64,000 nt of DNA. It comes from Haemophilus seminalis (GTDB lineage: Bacteria > Pseudomonadota > Gammaproteobacteria > Enterobacterales > Pasteurellaceae). The notes below the pieces were generated by a model that saw only the letters and a list, made by a program, of their open reading frames with translations, was not told the origin of the DNA and did no database searches. The position numbers and the translations under genes were made by a program. The stretch spans positions 124,001 to 188,000 of the forward strand of contig NZ_VCED01000002.1 of the NCBI RefSeq assembly GCF_006384255.1. Reading direction: 5' to 3'. Shown here piece after piece: positions 48,859-56,270 of the stretch; the first letter of the stretch is position 1, and each line of letters opens with the position of its first letter.

Positions 48859-49713
48859 ATGACGGCACAAATCATCTCTGGTACTACCCTTTCAAAAAAA
48901 ATCAAATCTGATGTTGCCTCTGAGATTGAACATTATATTGCTCAAGGTAAACGTGCACCAGGGCTTGCAGTCATTCTCGTTGGGGCAGATCCTGCATCAC
49001 AAATTTATGTAGGAAGTAAACGTAAAAGCTGTGAAGAAATCGGCATTCTCTCTAAATCTTATGATCTGCCAGATACAACCACTCAAGAGGAATTGCTAGC
49101 GGTTATTGACCAGCTTAATGCAGATGAAAGTATTGACGGTATTTTGGTGCAATTACCGTTACCCAAACAAATTAACACAGAAGCAATAATTGAAAGAATT
49201 GACCCGAAAAAAGATGTGGATGGTTTCCATCCTTACAATGTTGGGCTTTTATGCCAACGCATTCCAACTTTGCGTGCTTGCACCCCTTATGGCGTAATGA
49301 AACTATTAGAAACAACGGGTATTGACTTACATGGCAAACACGCAGTAATTGTAGGCGCATCCAATATTGTCGGCCGCCCAATGTCTTTAGAATTACTATT
49401 AGCAGGTGCAACCGTCACTGTGACTCATCGATTCACCAAAGATTTGGAAAGTCATGTTCGCCAAGCTGATATACTCGTCGTTGCGGTGGGTAAGCCGAAT
49501 TTAATTCCTGGCGATTGGATCAAAGAAAGTGCGGTTGTCATTGATGTCGGAATTAATCGTGTAGATGGAAAATTAGTAGGCGATGTAGAGTTTGACAGAG
49601 CAGCCGAAAAAGCGGCTTATATTACCCCCGTTCCAGGTGGAGTTGGTCCAATGACCGTTGCAATGTTAATGAGCAATACACTTTATGCCTATAAACAAAC
49701 ATTGACGCAATAA
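48859..49713 (+). CDS. folD: Bifunctional methylenetetrahydrofolate dehydrogenase/cyclohydrolase
   Basis: Interconverts 5,10-methylene-THF and 10-formyl-THF with NADP, supplying one-carbon units. Signatures: the catalytic Lys in [26 protein letters not shown], and [15 protein letters not shown] for NADP binding, then [15 protein letters not shown]. 284 residues. AAAAGGACAAC is the ribosome site. It is divergent from the two tRNAs. Confidence 0.97.
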   Translation: MTAQIISGTTLSKKIKSDVASEIEHYIAQGKRAPGLAVILVGADPASQIYVGSKRKSCEEIGILSKSYDLPDTTTQEELLAVIDQLNADESIDGILVQLPLPKQINTEAIIERIDPKKDVDGFHPYNVGLLCQRIPTLRACTPYGVMKLLETTGIDLHGKHAVIVGASNIVGRPMSLELLLAGATVTVTHRFTKDLESHVRQADILVVAVGKPNLIPGDWIKESAVVIDVGINRVDGKLVGDVEFDRAAEKAAYITPVPGGVGPMTVAMLMSNTLYAYKQTLTQ

Positions 49714-50013
49714 AATTCAAAAGCAAGGTTAACTTTAACCTTGCTCACCAATGTGAATGAAATCATTTCTTATCAGTCAGGGACAATATTGTTCCATTGC
49801 AATCTAAAACAAGCGTATGAATATTCAATAATCGCTTAATTAATTCGCCTAGGAACTTTCTAACATTCTAATTGCTTAAGCAATCGTATTTGAATTCTAT
49901 TTGTTCAAAATTTGTGTGCTTTAATTTACTGCTTTTTATGAAAATAAAACAATGCAGAGATCGCAATTTTATAGCAAAATGATAAAAATTTAAAAATAAG
50001 TAAGGATGTAAAA
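49714..50013. other. 300-bp intergenic region between folD and yqaB
   Basis: It contains a 10-bp hairpin (GCAAGGTTAA at 49723-49732 with TTAACCTTGC at 49735-49744) without a T run, probably the end of folD mRNA, and a palindrome-like GGGACAATATTGTTCC near 49780. No open frame or RNA gene is recognisable. Confidence 0.5.
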
Positions 50014-50616
50014 ATGTTTAATTATGCAATGTTCGATCGATATGAAGGATTAATTTTTGATATGGATGGAACCCTCATTGATACTATGCCTGTTCACGCA
50101 AAAGCATGGGGAATGGTGGGAAAACAATTTGGCTACGAATTTGACAGTCAAATCATGTATAACCTAGGTGGGGCAACCGTAAGAACCATTGCAGAGGAAA
50201 TGATGAAATTGGCTAATATGCCACTTGAACGTCTTGATGAAGTTATTACAGCAAAACGTGCTTTATCTTATCAGCTCATTCCATCACAATCCACCTTGCT
50301 TCCCACATTTGATATTGTAAAACATTTCTATCAGAAAAAACCGATTGCGTTAGGCTCGGGCTCTCATCGAAAAATTATTGATATGTTGATAGATAAACTT
50401 AATATTGCCTCTTATTTTAATGCCATTGTCAGTGCAGACGATGTAAAAGCGCATAAACCTCATCCAGAAACTTTTTTACGCTGTGCAGAGCTGATCAAGA
50501 TTAATCCTACAAACTGTATTGTTTTTGAAGATGCGGACTTGGGCGTAAAAGCAGGTTTAAGTGCCGGAATGGATGTTTTTGATATTCGGACTCAACAAAT
50601 TATAACCACAAAATGA
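50014..50616 (+). CDS. yqaB: HAD-family phosphatase YqaB (beta-phosphoglucomutase-like)
   Basis: Haloacid dehalogenase-type hydrolase. In E. coli YqaB dephosphorylates fructose-1-phosphate and related sugar phosphates. Motif 1 is FDMDGTLIDTMPVHAKAW (nucleophile Asp near residue 16), motif 2 SGS, motif 3 Lys in AHKPHPETFL, and motif 4 FEDADLGVKAG. 200 residues. Its stop overlaps the start of yqaA (ATGA), so they form an operon. Confidence 0.9.
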   Translation: MFNYAMFDRYEGLIFDMDGTLIDTMPVHAKAWGMVGKQFGYEFDSQIMYNLGGATVRTIAEEMMKLANMPLERLDEVITAKRALSYQLIPSQSTLLPTFDIVKHFYQKKPIALGSGSHRKIIDMLIDKLNIASYFNAIVSADDVKAHKPHPETFLRCAELIKINPTNCIVFEDADLGVKAGLSAGMDVFDIRTQQIITTK

Positions 50617-51089
50617 TGGAATGGTTATTAGGATTACTTTCCGATTTTTGGCAAACTCATGCCTTATGGTTAATGTTTGCGAGTGCATTTCTAAGTGCGA
50701 CGGTATTACCAGGTAATTCAGAGATAATATTTATTGTATTAGTTATCCCCAAATTAGCGTTAGGAACTTGGCTAAGTACGGATATTTTTTTACTTATTTT
50801 TATGGCAACACTAGGTAATGGGCTAGGTAGCTTAACTACTTATGGAATAGGGCGCTGGCTTCCTCAATTTAGGCCAAAAAATCACCGCACTTTATGGGTT
50901 ATGAAGCAGCTTCAACGTTATGGTTCACTTACCTTACTATTAAGTTGGCTACCTGTAGTAGGCGATTTATTTTGTGTCCTAGCGGGCTGGCTTAGATTGA
51001 ACTTTATTGCGAGTTGTTTTTTTATTTTTCTAGGAAAACTGGTACGTTATGTTGCGTTATTGTTTCTCAGTGTACCTTTCTTATTATAA
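50613..51089 (+). CDS. yqaA: YqaA-family inner membrane protein (DedA/VTT-like)
   Basis: A 158-residue protein with about four hydrophobic segments and the conserved core LSATVLPGNSEIIFIVLV plus NGLGSLTTYGIGRWLP, typical of the YqaA branch of the DedA/SNARE-associated family. Function is unproven; relatives act in lipid carrier or membrane homeostasis. It is translationally coupled to yqaB. Confidence 0.87.
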   Translation: MMEWLLGLLSDFWQTHALWLMFASAFLSATVLPGNSEIIFIVLVIPKLALGTWLSTDIFLLIFMATLGNGLGSLTTYGIGRWLPQFRPKNHRTLWVMKQLQRYGSLTLLLSWLPVVGDLFCVLAGWLRLNFIASCFFIFLGKLVRYVALLFLSVPFLL

Positions 51090-51099
51090 AATGGACAAA

Positions 51100-51172
51100 A
51101 GAAAAGCCCCGCAAGAATACGGGGCAAATAACCTAAGGAACCAATTTTATTAAAACAACTGCAAGTTGCTTG
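51100..51172 (-). ncRNA. Candidate sigma-E-dependent small RNA, copy 1 (MicA position)
   Basis: On the minus strand a transcript of about 72 nt is predicted. Near its 5' end is a small hairpin CAACT-TGC-AGTTG, then an unpaired stretch (TTGGTTCCTTAGGTTATTT), then a terminator stem GCCCCG/CGGGGC (51106-51111 with 51120-51125) and TTTT. The unpaired TTCCTTA could pair with Shine-Dalgarno regions. A 50-bp block (51121-51170) is identical to copy 2. Divergent position before luxS is where E. coli MicA lies; sequence similarity to MicA is not evident. Confidence 0.65.
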
Positions 51173-51177
51173 TTCTA

Positions 51178-51204
51178 TCAGACAAGCCCATCTGGAAAAA
51201 GTTC
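51178..51204 (-). promoter_or_regulatory. Sigma-E-like promoter of small RNA copy 1
   Basis: Read on the minus strand: GAACTT (51204-51199), 16-nt spacer, TCTGA (51182-51178). This is identical in both elements and spacing to the rpoE promoter at 22918-22944. Confidence 0.65.
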
Positions 51205-51253
51205 ACATAAATTAAAAAAATTCCCAAAAATAAAATCTAACAAAAATACAAAG

Positions 51254-51326
51254 AAAAAAGCCCCACAAAAGTGTGGGGCAAATAACCTAAGGAACCAATT
51301 TTATTAAAACAACTGCAAGTTGCTCG
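51254..51326 (-). ncRNA. Candidate sigma-E-dependent small RNA, copy 2
   Basis: A second copy with the same plan as copy 1, shifted by 154 bp. The 50-bp core (51275-51324) is identical to 51121-51170, but the terminator stem differs (GCCCCACA/TGTGGGGC, 51260-51267 with 51272-51279, followed by six T). The stem sequence has changed while pairing is kept, which argues for a functional RNA. It is transcribed away from luxS. Confidence 0.65.
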
Positions 51327-51331
51327 TCTTA

Positions 51332-51358
51332 TAGGACAAAGACCTTGCTATAAAGTTC
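51332..51358 (-). promoter_or_regulatory. Sigma-E-like promoter of small RNA copy 2
   Basis: Minus strand GAACTT (51358-51353), 16-nt spacer, TCCTA (51336-51332). The -10 element is one or two changes from the rpoE version. Confidence 0.5.
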
Positions 51359-51427
51359 ATAAAAAATTGTAAAAAAATGAACACTCATTCAAATAATTCT
51401 TAATTAACTGATTTATAAGGAAAATTT

Positions 51428-51931
51428 ATGCCATTACTTGATAGTTTTAAAGTAGATCACACTAAAATGAATGCCCCTGCTGTGCGTGTGGCTAAAACAA
51501 TGCATACACCTAAAGGTGATGATATTACTATCTTTGACTTACGTTTCTGCATTCCCAATAAAGAAATCCTCCCTCCAAAAGGAATCCACACGCTAGAACA
51601 CTTATTTGCAGGTTTTATGCGTGATCACTTAAATAACGAAGATGTTGAAATTATTGATATTTCACCTATGGGATGTCGAACCGGTTTTTATATGTCTCTC
51701 ATCGGCACACCAGACGAACAACAAGTCGCTAAAGCTTGGTTAGCATCAATGCACGATATTTTAAATGTACAAGATCAAACCAAAATTCCGGAATTAAACA
51801 TTTATCAATGTGGCACATATACAGAGCACTCTTTAGAAGAAGCACATGAAATCGCAAAAAATGTGATTGCTCGTCGTGTTGGTATTAATAAAAACGAAGA
51901 TTTAACATTAGATAATGCATTATTAAAATAG
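51428..51931 (+). CDS. luxS: S-ribosylhomocysteine lyase
   Basis: Iron/zinc enzyme that cleaves S-ribosylhomocysteine to homocysteine and DPD, the precursor of autoinducer 2. Metal ligands His54 and His58 lie in [12 protein letters not shown], and the Cys ligand in QCGTYTEHS. The catalytic Cys is in [11 protein letters not shown]. 167 residues. TAAGGAAAA precedes the ATG. purT follows 8 bp later. Confidence 0.97.
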   Translation: MPLLDSFKVDHTKMNAPAVRVAKTMHTPKGDDITIFDLRFCIPNKEILPPKGIHTLEHLFAGFMRDHLNNEDVEIIDISPMGCRTGFYMSLIGTPDEQQVAKAWLASMHDILNVQDQTKIPELNIYQCGTYTEHSLEEAHEIAKNVIARRVGINKNEDLTLDNALLK

Positions 51932-51939
51932 GAGAAATA

Positions 51940-53121
51940 ATGACAACGCTTGGTACCGCATTAACACCTAATGCAACAAAAGTGATGCTATTGGGATCGG
52001 GGGAACTTGGTAAAGAAGTAGTAATTGAACTACAACGATTAGGCGTAGAAGTAATTGCAGTGGATCGCTATGAAAATGCCCCAGCACAACAAGTTGCACA
52101 CCGTGCCTATACACTCTCAATGTTGGATGGTGAGGCATTAAAAACACTTGTAAAACAAGAAAAACCTGACTACATCGTGCCAGAAGTAGAAGCAATTGCA
52201 ACAGCAACACTGGTAGAATTAGAGAAAGAGGGTTTTAACGTGGTACCTACAGCCAAAGCCACACAACTTACTATGAATCGTGAAGGGATTCGCCGACTAG
52301 CTTCGGAAGAACTTAAGTTACCCACCTCGCCTTACCAATTTGTAGATAATTTTACTGATTTCCAAAATGCGGTAGAAAAAATTGGTATTCCCTGTGTCGT
52401 GAAACCAATCATGTCATCCTCTGGTCATGGGCAAAGTATTTTAAGATCTAAAGACGATATTCAAAAAGCATGGGATTATGCACAAGAAGGTGGCCGTGCT
52501 GGTGCAGGAAGAATAATTGTAGAAGGGTTTGTAAAATTCGATTATGAAATTACGCTTTTAACCGTTCGTCATATCAATGGTACAAGCTTCTTAGCACCAA
52601 TTGGCCATCGCCAAGAAGAAGGTGATTATCGGGAATCATGGCAACCACAAGTGATGTCAGATATTGCATTGGAAAAAGCGCAATCGATTGCGGATAAAAT
52701 TACAAGTGCACTAGGTGGACGAGGCATCTTTGGTGTAGAAATGTTTGTGTGTGGAGATAATGTCATTTTCAACGAAGTTTCACCACGCCCACATGATACA
52801 GGCATGGTCACGCTTATTTCTCAAGAGCTTTCAGAATTTGCCTTACACGCAAGAGCCATTTTAGGTTTACCTATTCCAGAGATTACCTTAATTAGTCCAT
52901 CCGCATCTAAAGCTATTGTTGTAGAGGGGAAATCAAAGAATGTAAAATTTGGTGCGATTGATAAAGTGCTTGCTGAACCCCATACGAATATTCGTTTATT
53001 TGGTAAAAGTGAGGTTAATGGCCACCGACGTTTAGGCGTGTTATTAGCACGAGACGTTTCCGTAGAAAAAGCGCTAGAAAAAGTAAATCAAGCTTATCAA
53101 AAATTAGAAATTACACTCTAA
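51940..53121 (+). CDS. purT: Formate-dependent phosphoribosylglycinamide formyltransferase
   Basis: ATP-grasp enzyme that formylates GAR with formate and ATP in purine synthesis. N-terminal [21 protein letters not shown], central [16 protein letters not shown] and metal-binding [16 protein letters not shown]. 393 residues. It has a GGAGAA ribosome site and is probably cotranscribed with luxS. Confidence 0.96.
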   Translation: MTTLGTALTPNATKVMLLGSGELGKEVVIELQRLGVEVIAVDRYENAPAQQVAHRAYTLSMLDGEALKTLVKQEKPDYIVPEVEAIATATLVELEKEGFNVVPTAKATQLTMNREGIRRLASEELKLPTSPYQFVDNFTDFQNAVEKIGIPCVVKPIMSSSGHGQSILRSKDDIQKAWDYAQEGGRAGAGRIIVEGFVKFDYEITLLTVRHINGTSFLAPIGHRQEEGDYRESWQPQVMSDIALEKAQSIADKITSALGGRGIFGVEMFVCGDNVIFNEVSPRPHDTGMVTLISQELSEFALHARAILGLPIPEITLISPSASKAIVVEGKSKNVKFGAIDKVLAEPHTNIRLFGKSEVNGHRRLGVLLARDVSVEKALEKVNQAYQKLEITL

Positions 53122-53138
53122 TATTTCTTGCACTCACT

Positions 53139-53162
53139 GACGCAAGCCTTTCAGCTTGCGTC
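53139..53162 (+). terminator. Hairpin after purT
   Basis: GACGCAAGC (53139-53147) and GCTTGCGTC (53154-53162) form a 9-bp stem. Only a weak T-rich stretch follows. It lies between convergent purT and dtd. Confidence 0.6.
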
Positions 53163-53178
53163 GATCTTATAGAAGATT

Positions 53179-53613
53179 TTATATATTAAGCCAAAATGTT
53201 ACTGGGCCATCGTTTATTAAACTCACTTGCATATCCGCTGCAAATTGCCCAGTTGAAACAGGTAATTTCTCACCGCACTTTTGGATAAAGTATTCATATA
53301 ATTCATTAGCTAATGCTGGGGGCGCACCTTTTGAAAAACTTGGACGCAAACCTTTTTGTGTATCCGCCGCTAATGTAAATTGAGAAACAATAAGTAGTTC
53401 ACCTTGTGCTTGTTGAACATTTAAGTTCATTTTGTCATTTTCATCACTGAAAATTCGATAATTAAGCACTTTTTCAGCAAGTTTATCCGCTTTCTCTTGA
53501 TTATCTTCTTTTTCTACACCAAGCAAAACCAGTAAACCTTTGCCAATTTGTCCAATTGTTTCACCGTTTACATCAACTTTTGCTTGAGACACACGCTGAA
53601 TTAAAGCAATCAT
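53179..53613 (-). CDS. dtd: D-aminoacyl-tRNA deacylase
   Basis: Hydrolyses D-amino acids (and glycine mischarged on tRNA-Ala) from tRNA. N-terminal [33 protein letters not shown], active-site [17 protein letters not shown] and the C-terminal [11 protein letters not shown] (the Gly-cis-Pro counterpart lies in GPVT). 144 residues. Its ATG overlaps the mioC stop by 4 bp. Confidence 0.95.
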   Translation of the reverse strand: MIALIQRVSQAKVDVNGETIGQIGKGLLVLLGVEKEDNQEKADKLAEKVLNYRIFSDENDKMNLNVQQAQGELLIVSQFTLAADTQKGLRPSFSKGAPPALANELYEYFIQKCGEKLPVSTGQFAADMQVSLINDGPVTFWLNI

Positions 53614-54050
53614 TTTAATCCCTCAATAAAGCTCGGTAACCATGCTTCGGCATAGCCTTCTTGATCATCCACGTTTAAAACATCAATTTTTAAAGTCTCG
53701 CAAATTTTTACCGCACTTTTTTCTTCAAGCGTTTGCTCCACTTTGTCCGCTGCATAGCAAAAAGTATCATAATCAGAATTACCTAATCCAACGACCGCAA
53801 AACGAACATCTGAAAAATCGCTTTGATTTTTAGCTAATTCATCAAATAGCGGTTTTAAATTATCTGGCAACTCGCCTGCACCATGAGTTGAAGTCACAAC
53901 AAGCCAAATTTTTTCATTTTCGATGTCAGATAAACTTGGTCCGTGAAAAAGAGCGGTGGAAAAACCTTGAGTTTCTAAAACATCGTTTAAATGTTCGGCA
54001 ACATATTCTGCACCACCTAAAGTGCTGCCAGAGAGAATGCAAATGTGCAT
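53610..54050 (-). CDS. mioC: Flavodoxin-like protein MioC
   Basis: FMN-binding short-chain flavodoxin. The phosphate loop is [17 protein letters not shown] at the start, then [16 protein letters not shown] and [19 protein letters not shown]. In E. coli MioC is linked to biotin synthase electron transfer. 146 residues. It is translationally coupled to dtd. Confidence 0.92.
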   Translation of the reverse strand: MHICILSGSTLGGAEYVAEHLNDVLETQGFSTALFHGPSLSDIENEKIWLVVTSTHGAGELPDNLKPLFDELAKNQSDFSDVRFAVVGLGNSDYDTFCYAADKVEQTLEEKSAVKICETLKIDVLNVDDQEGYAEAWLPSFIEGLK

Positions 54051-54123
54051 TTGATTATCCTGTATTTATTTTCTTCCCTAACACAGGGAAAAGTAAAAGA
54101 ATATTTTTGAAATGATTAAAATA

Positions 54124-54150
54124 AAAAGGCTTAGATTTTCTAAGCCTTTT
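54124..54150. terminator. Terminator after zapB
   Basis: AAAAGGCTTAGA (54124-54135) and TCTAAGCCTTTT (54139-54150) form a perfect 12-bp stem, 8 nt beyond the zapB stop. Confidence 0.88.
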
Positions 54151-54157
54151 GTTACGA

Positions 54158-54376
54158 TTAAACGTTATCAAATTTGCCAAGCAATGAACGAATATGTTCT
54201 TGCCAGTTGCGGTGTTCGTTTTTCAGTTGCTCATTTTCAGTTTGTAAACTTTCGATATTTCTTTGAGATTCTGCGTTTTTCTCTTTTAATTCTTCAACTT
54301 CTAATTGAAGCAATTGGATGGTTTCTACCGCTTGTTTAATTTTTTCTTCAAGCTGGTCTAAAATTTCTAAAGACAT
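54158..54376 (-). CDS. zapB: Cell division protein ZapB
   Basis: Small coiled-coil protein that joins ZapA-FtsZ rings and the MatP-marked terminus at midcell. The 72 residues are one long coiled coil (LEILDQLEEKIKQAVETIQL, then VEELKEKNAESQRNIESLQTEN), typical of the family. AAGGAAAT precedes the ATG. It is divergent from glpX. Confidence 0.9.
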   Translation of the reverse strand: MSLEILDQLEEKIKQAVETIQLLQLEVEELKEKNAESQRNIESLQTENEQLKNEHRNWQEHIRSLLGKFDNV

Positions 54377-54526
54377 AATGATTTCCTTTTAAATATGGGT
54401 AAGTTTGAGAGTATTTTACCCAGTAAATTTGCCTTTTTAAAGCGTTGGAGAAAAAATTATTATGCGTTCAATAACGTAATGATAAAATCACACCGTTTTT
54501 ATGGCTAAAAGTCAAAGGAGAATAAA

Positions 54527-55540
54527 ATGAACGCTGCCCTAGCAATTGAATTTTCACGTGTAACAGAAATGGCCGCATTAGCTGCTCATACATGGCTTGG
54601 GCGGGGAGATAAAAATGCGGCTGATGATGCTGCAGTAAAAGCCATGCGTTATATGCTAAATTTAATCGATATGGATGCTGAAATCGTGATTGGCGAAGGT
54701 GAAATTGATGAAGCACCAATGCTTTATATTGGTGAAAAAGTCGGTTCTGGCATGGGAGAATTGGTCTCTATCGCCGTTGATCCTATTGATGGCACGCGTA
54801 TGACTGCAATGGGTCAGTCTAATGCTATTTCCGTCTTGGCAGCTGGAGACAGAAATACCTTTTTAAAAGCACCAGATATGTATATGGAAAAATTGGTGGT
54901 TGGCTCAGATGTTAAAGGCATGATTGATTTAACTTTACCACTAGAACAAAATCTTCGCCGTGTCGCATCTAAGCTAGGAAAATCCCTTTCTGATCTCACC
55001 GTAATGGTATTAGCAAAACCACGCCATGATGCGGTAATTAAACAAATGCATAACTTGGGCGTGAGAGTGATGGCGATCCCTGATGGTGATGTGGCAGGTT
55101 CCGTATTGTGCTGTTTACCTGATGCTGAAGTCGATCTTCTTTACGGAATCGGGGGCGCACCAGAAGGTGTGGCTGCTGCAGCTGCAATTCGTGCACTAGG
55201 TGGCGATATGCAAGCTCGTTTACTTCCTCGTAACGAAGTAAAAGGTGATACTGAAGAAAATAAAAAAATGGCTGCCGATGAAATTCAGCGTTGTGAAGCA
55301 TTAGGCGTAAAAATCAATGAAGTGTTAAAACTTGAAGATCTTGTGCGTGATGACAACCTGGTATTTACCGCAACGGGTATCACCCATGGTGATTTGCTTA
55401 AAGGCATCTCTCGCAAAGGTAATTTAGCTTTTACAGAAACCCTCTTAATTTGTGGTCAATCATGTGCAATCCGAAAAATACAATCAATTCATGACTTAGC
55501 TCGTAAAGATTCTGAAATTTATAAGATTTTGAATATTTAG
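54527..55540 (+). CDS. glpX: Fructose-1,6-bisphosphatase class II
   Basis: Metal-dependent phosphatase of gluconeogenesis. Phosphate/metal motifs IGEGEIDEAPML and VDPIDGTRMTAMG, then PRHDAVIKQMHNLGVRV and GIGGAPEGVAAAAAIRALGG. 337 residues. AAAGGAGAAT gives the ribosome site. An uptake sequence (55553-55561) and an IS scrap follow its stop. Confidence 0.95.
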   Translation: MNAALAIEFSRVTEMAALAAHTWLGRGDKNAADDAAVKAMRYMLNLIDMDAEIVIGEGEIDEAPMLYIGEKVGSGMGELVSIAVDPIDGTRMTAMGQSNAISVLAAGDRNTFLKAPDMYMEKLVVGSDVKGMIDLTLPLEQNLRRVASKLGKSLSDLTVMVLAKPRHDAVIKQMHNLGVRVMAIPDGDVAGSVLCCLPDAEVDLLYGIGGAPEGVAAAAAIRALGGDMQARLLPRNEVKGDTEENKKMAADEIQRCEALGVKINEVLKLEDLVRDDNLVFTATGITHGDLLKGISRKGNLAFTETLLICGQSCAIRKIQSIHDLARKDSEIYKILNI

Positions 55541-55567
55541 CTGTCTACACAAAAGTGCGGTGAACTT

Positions 55568-55612
55568 TGGTCTGCCCCCAAAAAGTTAGACTGTTATTTA
55601 AAAGATGGTTTT
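55568..55612. mobile_element. 45-bp scrap of the IS3-type element next to an uptake sequence
   Basis: TGGTCTGCCCCCAAAAAG and GTTAGACTGTTATTTAAAAG match the left end of the copies at 25243 and 60897. It begins 6 nt after AAGTGCGGT (55553-55561), and on its right is CACCGCGCGTT, a damaged inverse uptake sequence. Confidence 0.75.
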
Positions 55613-55655
55613 CACCGCGCGTTTGTTTATAAAGTCAAGCAAACTGTATCATCAA

Positions 55656-55979
55656 TTATTTGCCATTAGTTTGATCGAGAATTTTAGTCACCACTTTCAA
55701 ATACTCAATCGCCAAGCTATGTTGCGCAACACTGGCATTAAAAACTAAGTCTTCGGAAAGTACGCCACAAGGTTGCGCTTTCGGTACCTCACCATTTTCG
55801 TAAGCCTCAAAATCCTCTCGCCAATCCCCTCCGAAGTAATAATGTTCTAAGCGTTTCATCTTGGGTAAAAACGCCTGCCATTTTTCCAAAAACTGCTCCG
55901 CCTCTGCAAGAAAAACATTTGCCTCATCTAAAATACTTTCCATTTCGACAAGTTGAAATAATCGTTCTTTTGATAGCAT
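55656..55979 (-). CDS. DUF4298-like conserved hypothetical protein
   Basis: A 107-residue soluble helical protein. EMESILDEANVFLAEAEQFLEKW and YYFGGDWREDFEAYENGEVP are the typical conserved segments. LSEDLVFNASVAQHSLAIEYL follows, and the end is KILDQTNGK. Function unknown. The ATG at 55979 has GGGAG 6 nt upstream and fits better than the frame-opening codon at 56021. Convergent with glpX. Confidence 0.75.
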   Translation of the reverse strand: MLSKERLFQLVEMESILDEANVFLAEAEQFLEKWQAFLPKMKRLEHYYFGGDWREDFEAYENGEVPKAQPCGVLSEDLVFNASVAQHSLAIEYLKVVTKILDQTNGK

Positions 55980-56082
55980 ATTTTTCTCCCATTCAATCAA
56001 AGTACGGTTAAATTTTACCACACTTTGCTCCTCTTGATATCTTACTAACTCTCGGAAGACATAGCATAAATAATCTATATTG

Positions 56083-56118
56083 AATGTAAAGATTGTAAAG
56101 ATTGTAAAGATTGTAAAG
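56083..56118. repeat. Tandem 9-bp repeat upstream of the large autotransporter gene
   Basis: ATTGTAAAG occurs three times perfectly (56092-56118), preceded by one copy with a single mismatch (56083-56091) and followed by a partial GGTAAAG. It lies ~27 bp upstream of the predicted -35 element of the adhesin gene. Confidence 0.85.
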
Positions 56119-56145
56119 TTTGGTAAAGATACTTTTCATTTATTG

Positions 56146-56174
56146 TTGTTCTCTATAGAATCTCGTGCTATATA
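56146..56174 (+). promoter_or_regulatory. Predicted promoter of the large autotransporter gene
   Basis: TTGTTC (56146-56151), 17-bp spacer, TATATA (56169-56174) with an extended TG at 56166-56167. The start codon is 97 bp further on. Confidence 0.45.
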
Positions 56175-56270
56175 GCCTAAACAGGCTGCTTTTCAACATA
56201 AGTCTTTTATTATTTTTCATACAACAAGCAACGGATTGCTCATTTATTTGAGTTTAGGAGAAAGAATCTA

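Noticed and set aside
49850-49885. GGAACTT at 49852 as a possible sigma-E promoter before yqaB
   Set aside because: The -35 match is perfect, but no TCTGA/TCAAA-like element lies 15-17 nt downstream.
51100-51345. Tandem repeats as a CRISPR-like array or a luxS leader riboswitch
   Set aside because: There are only two units with no regular spacers, and terminators and promoters read away from luxS, so the minus-strand small RNA model fits better.
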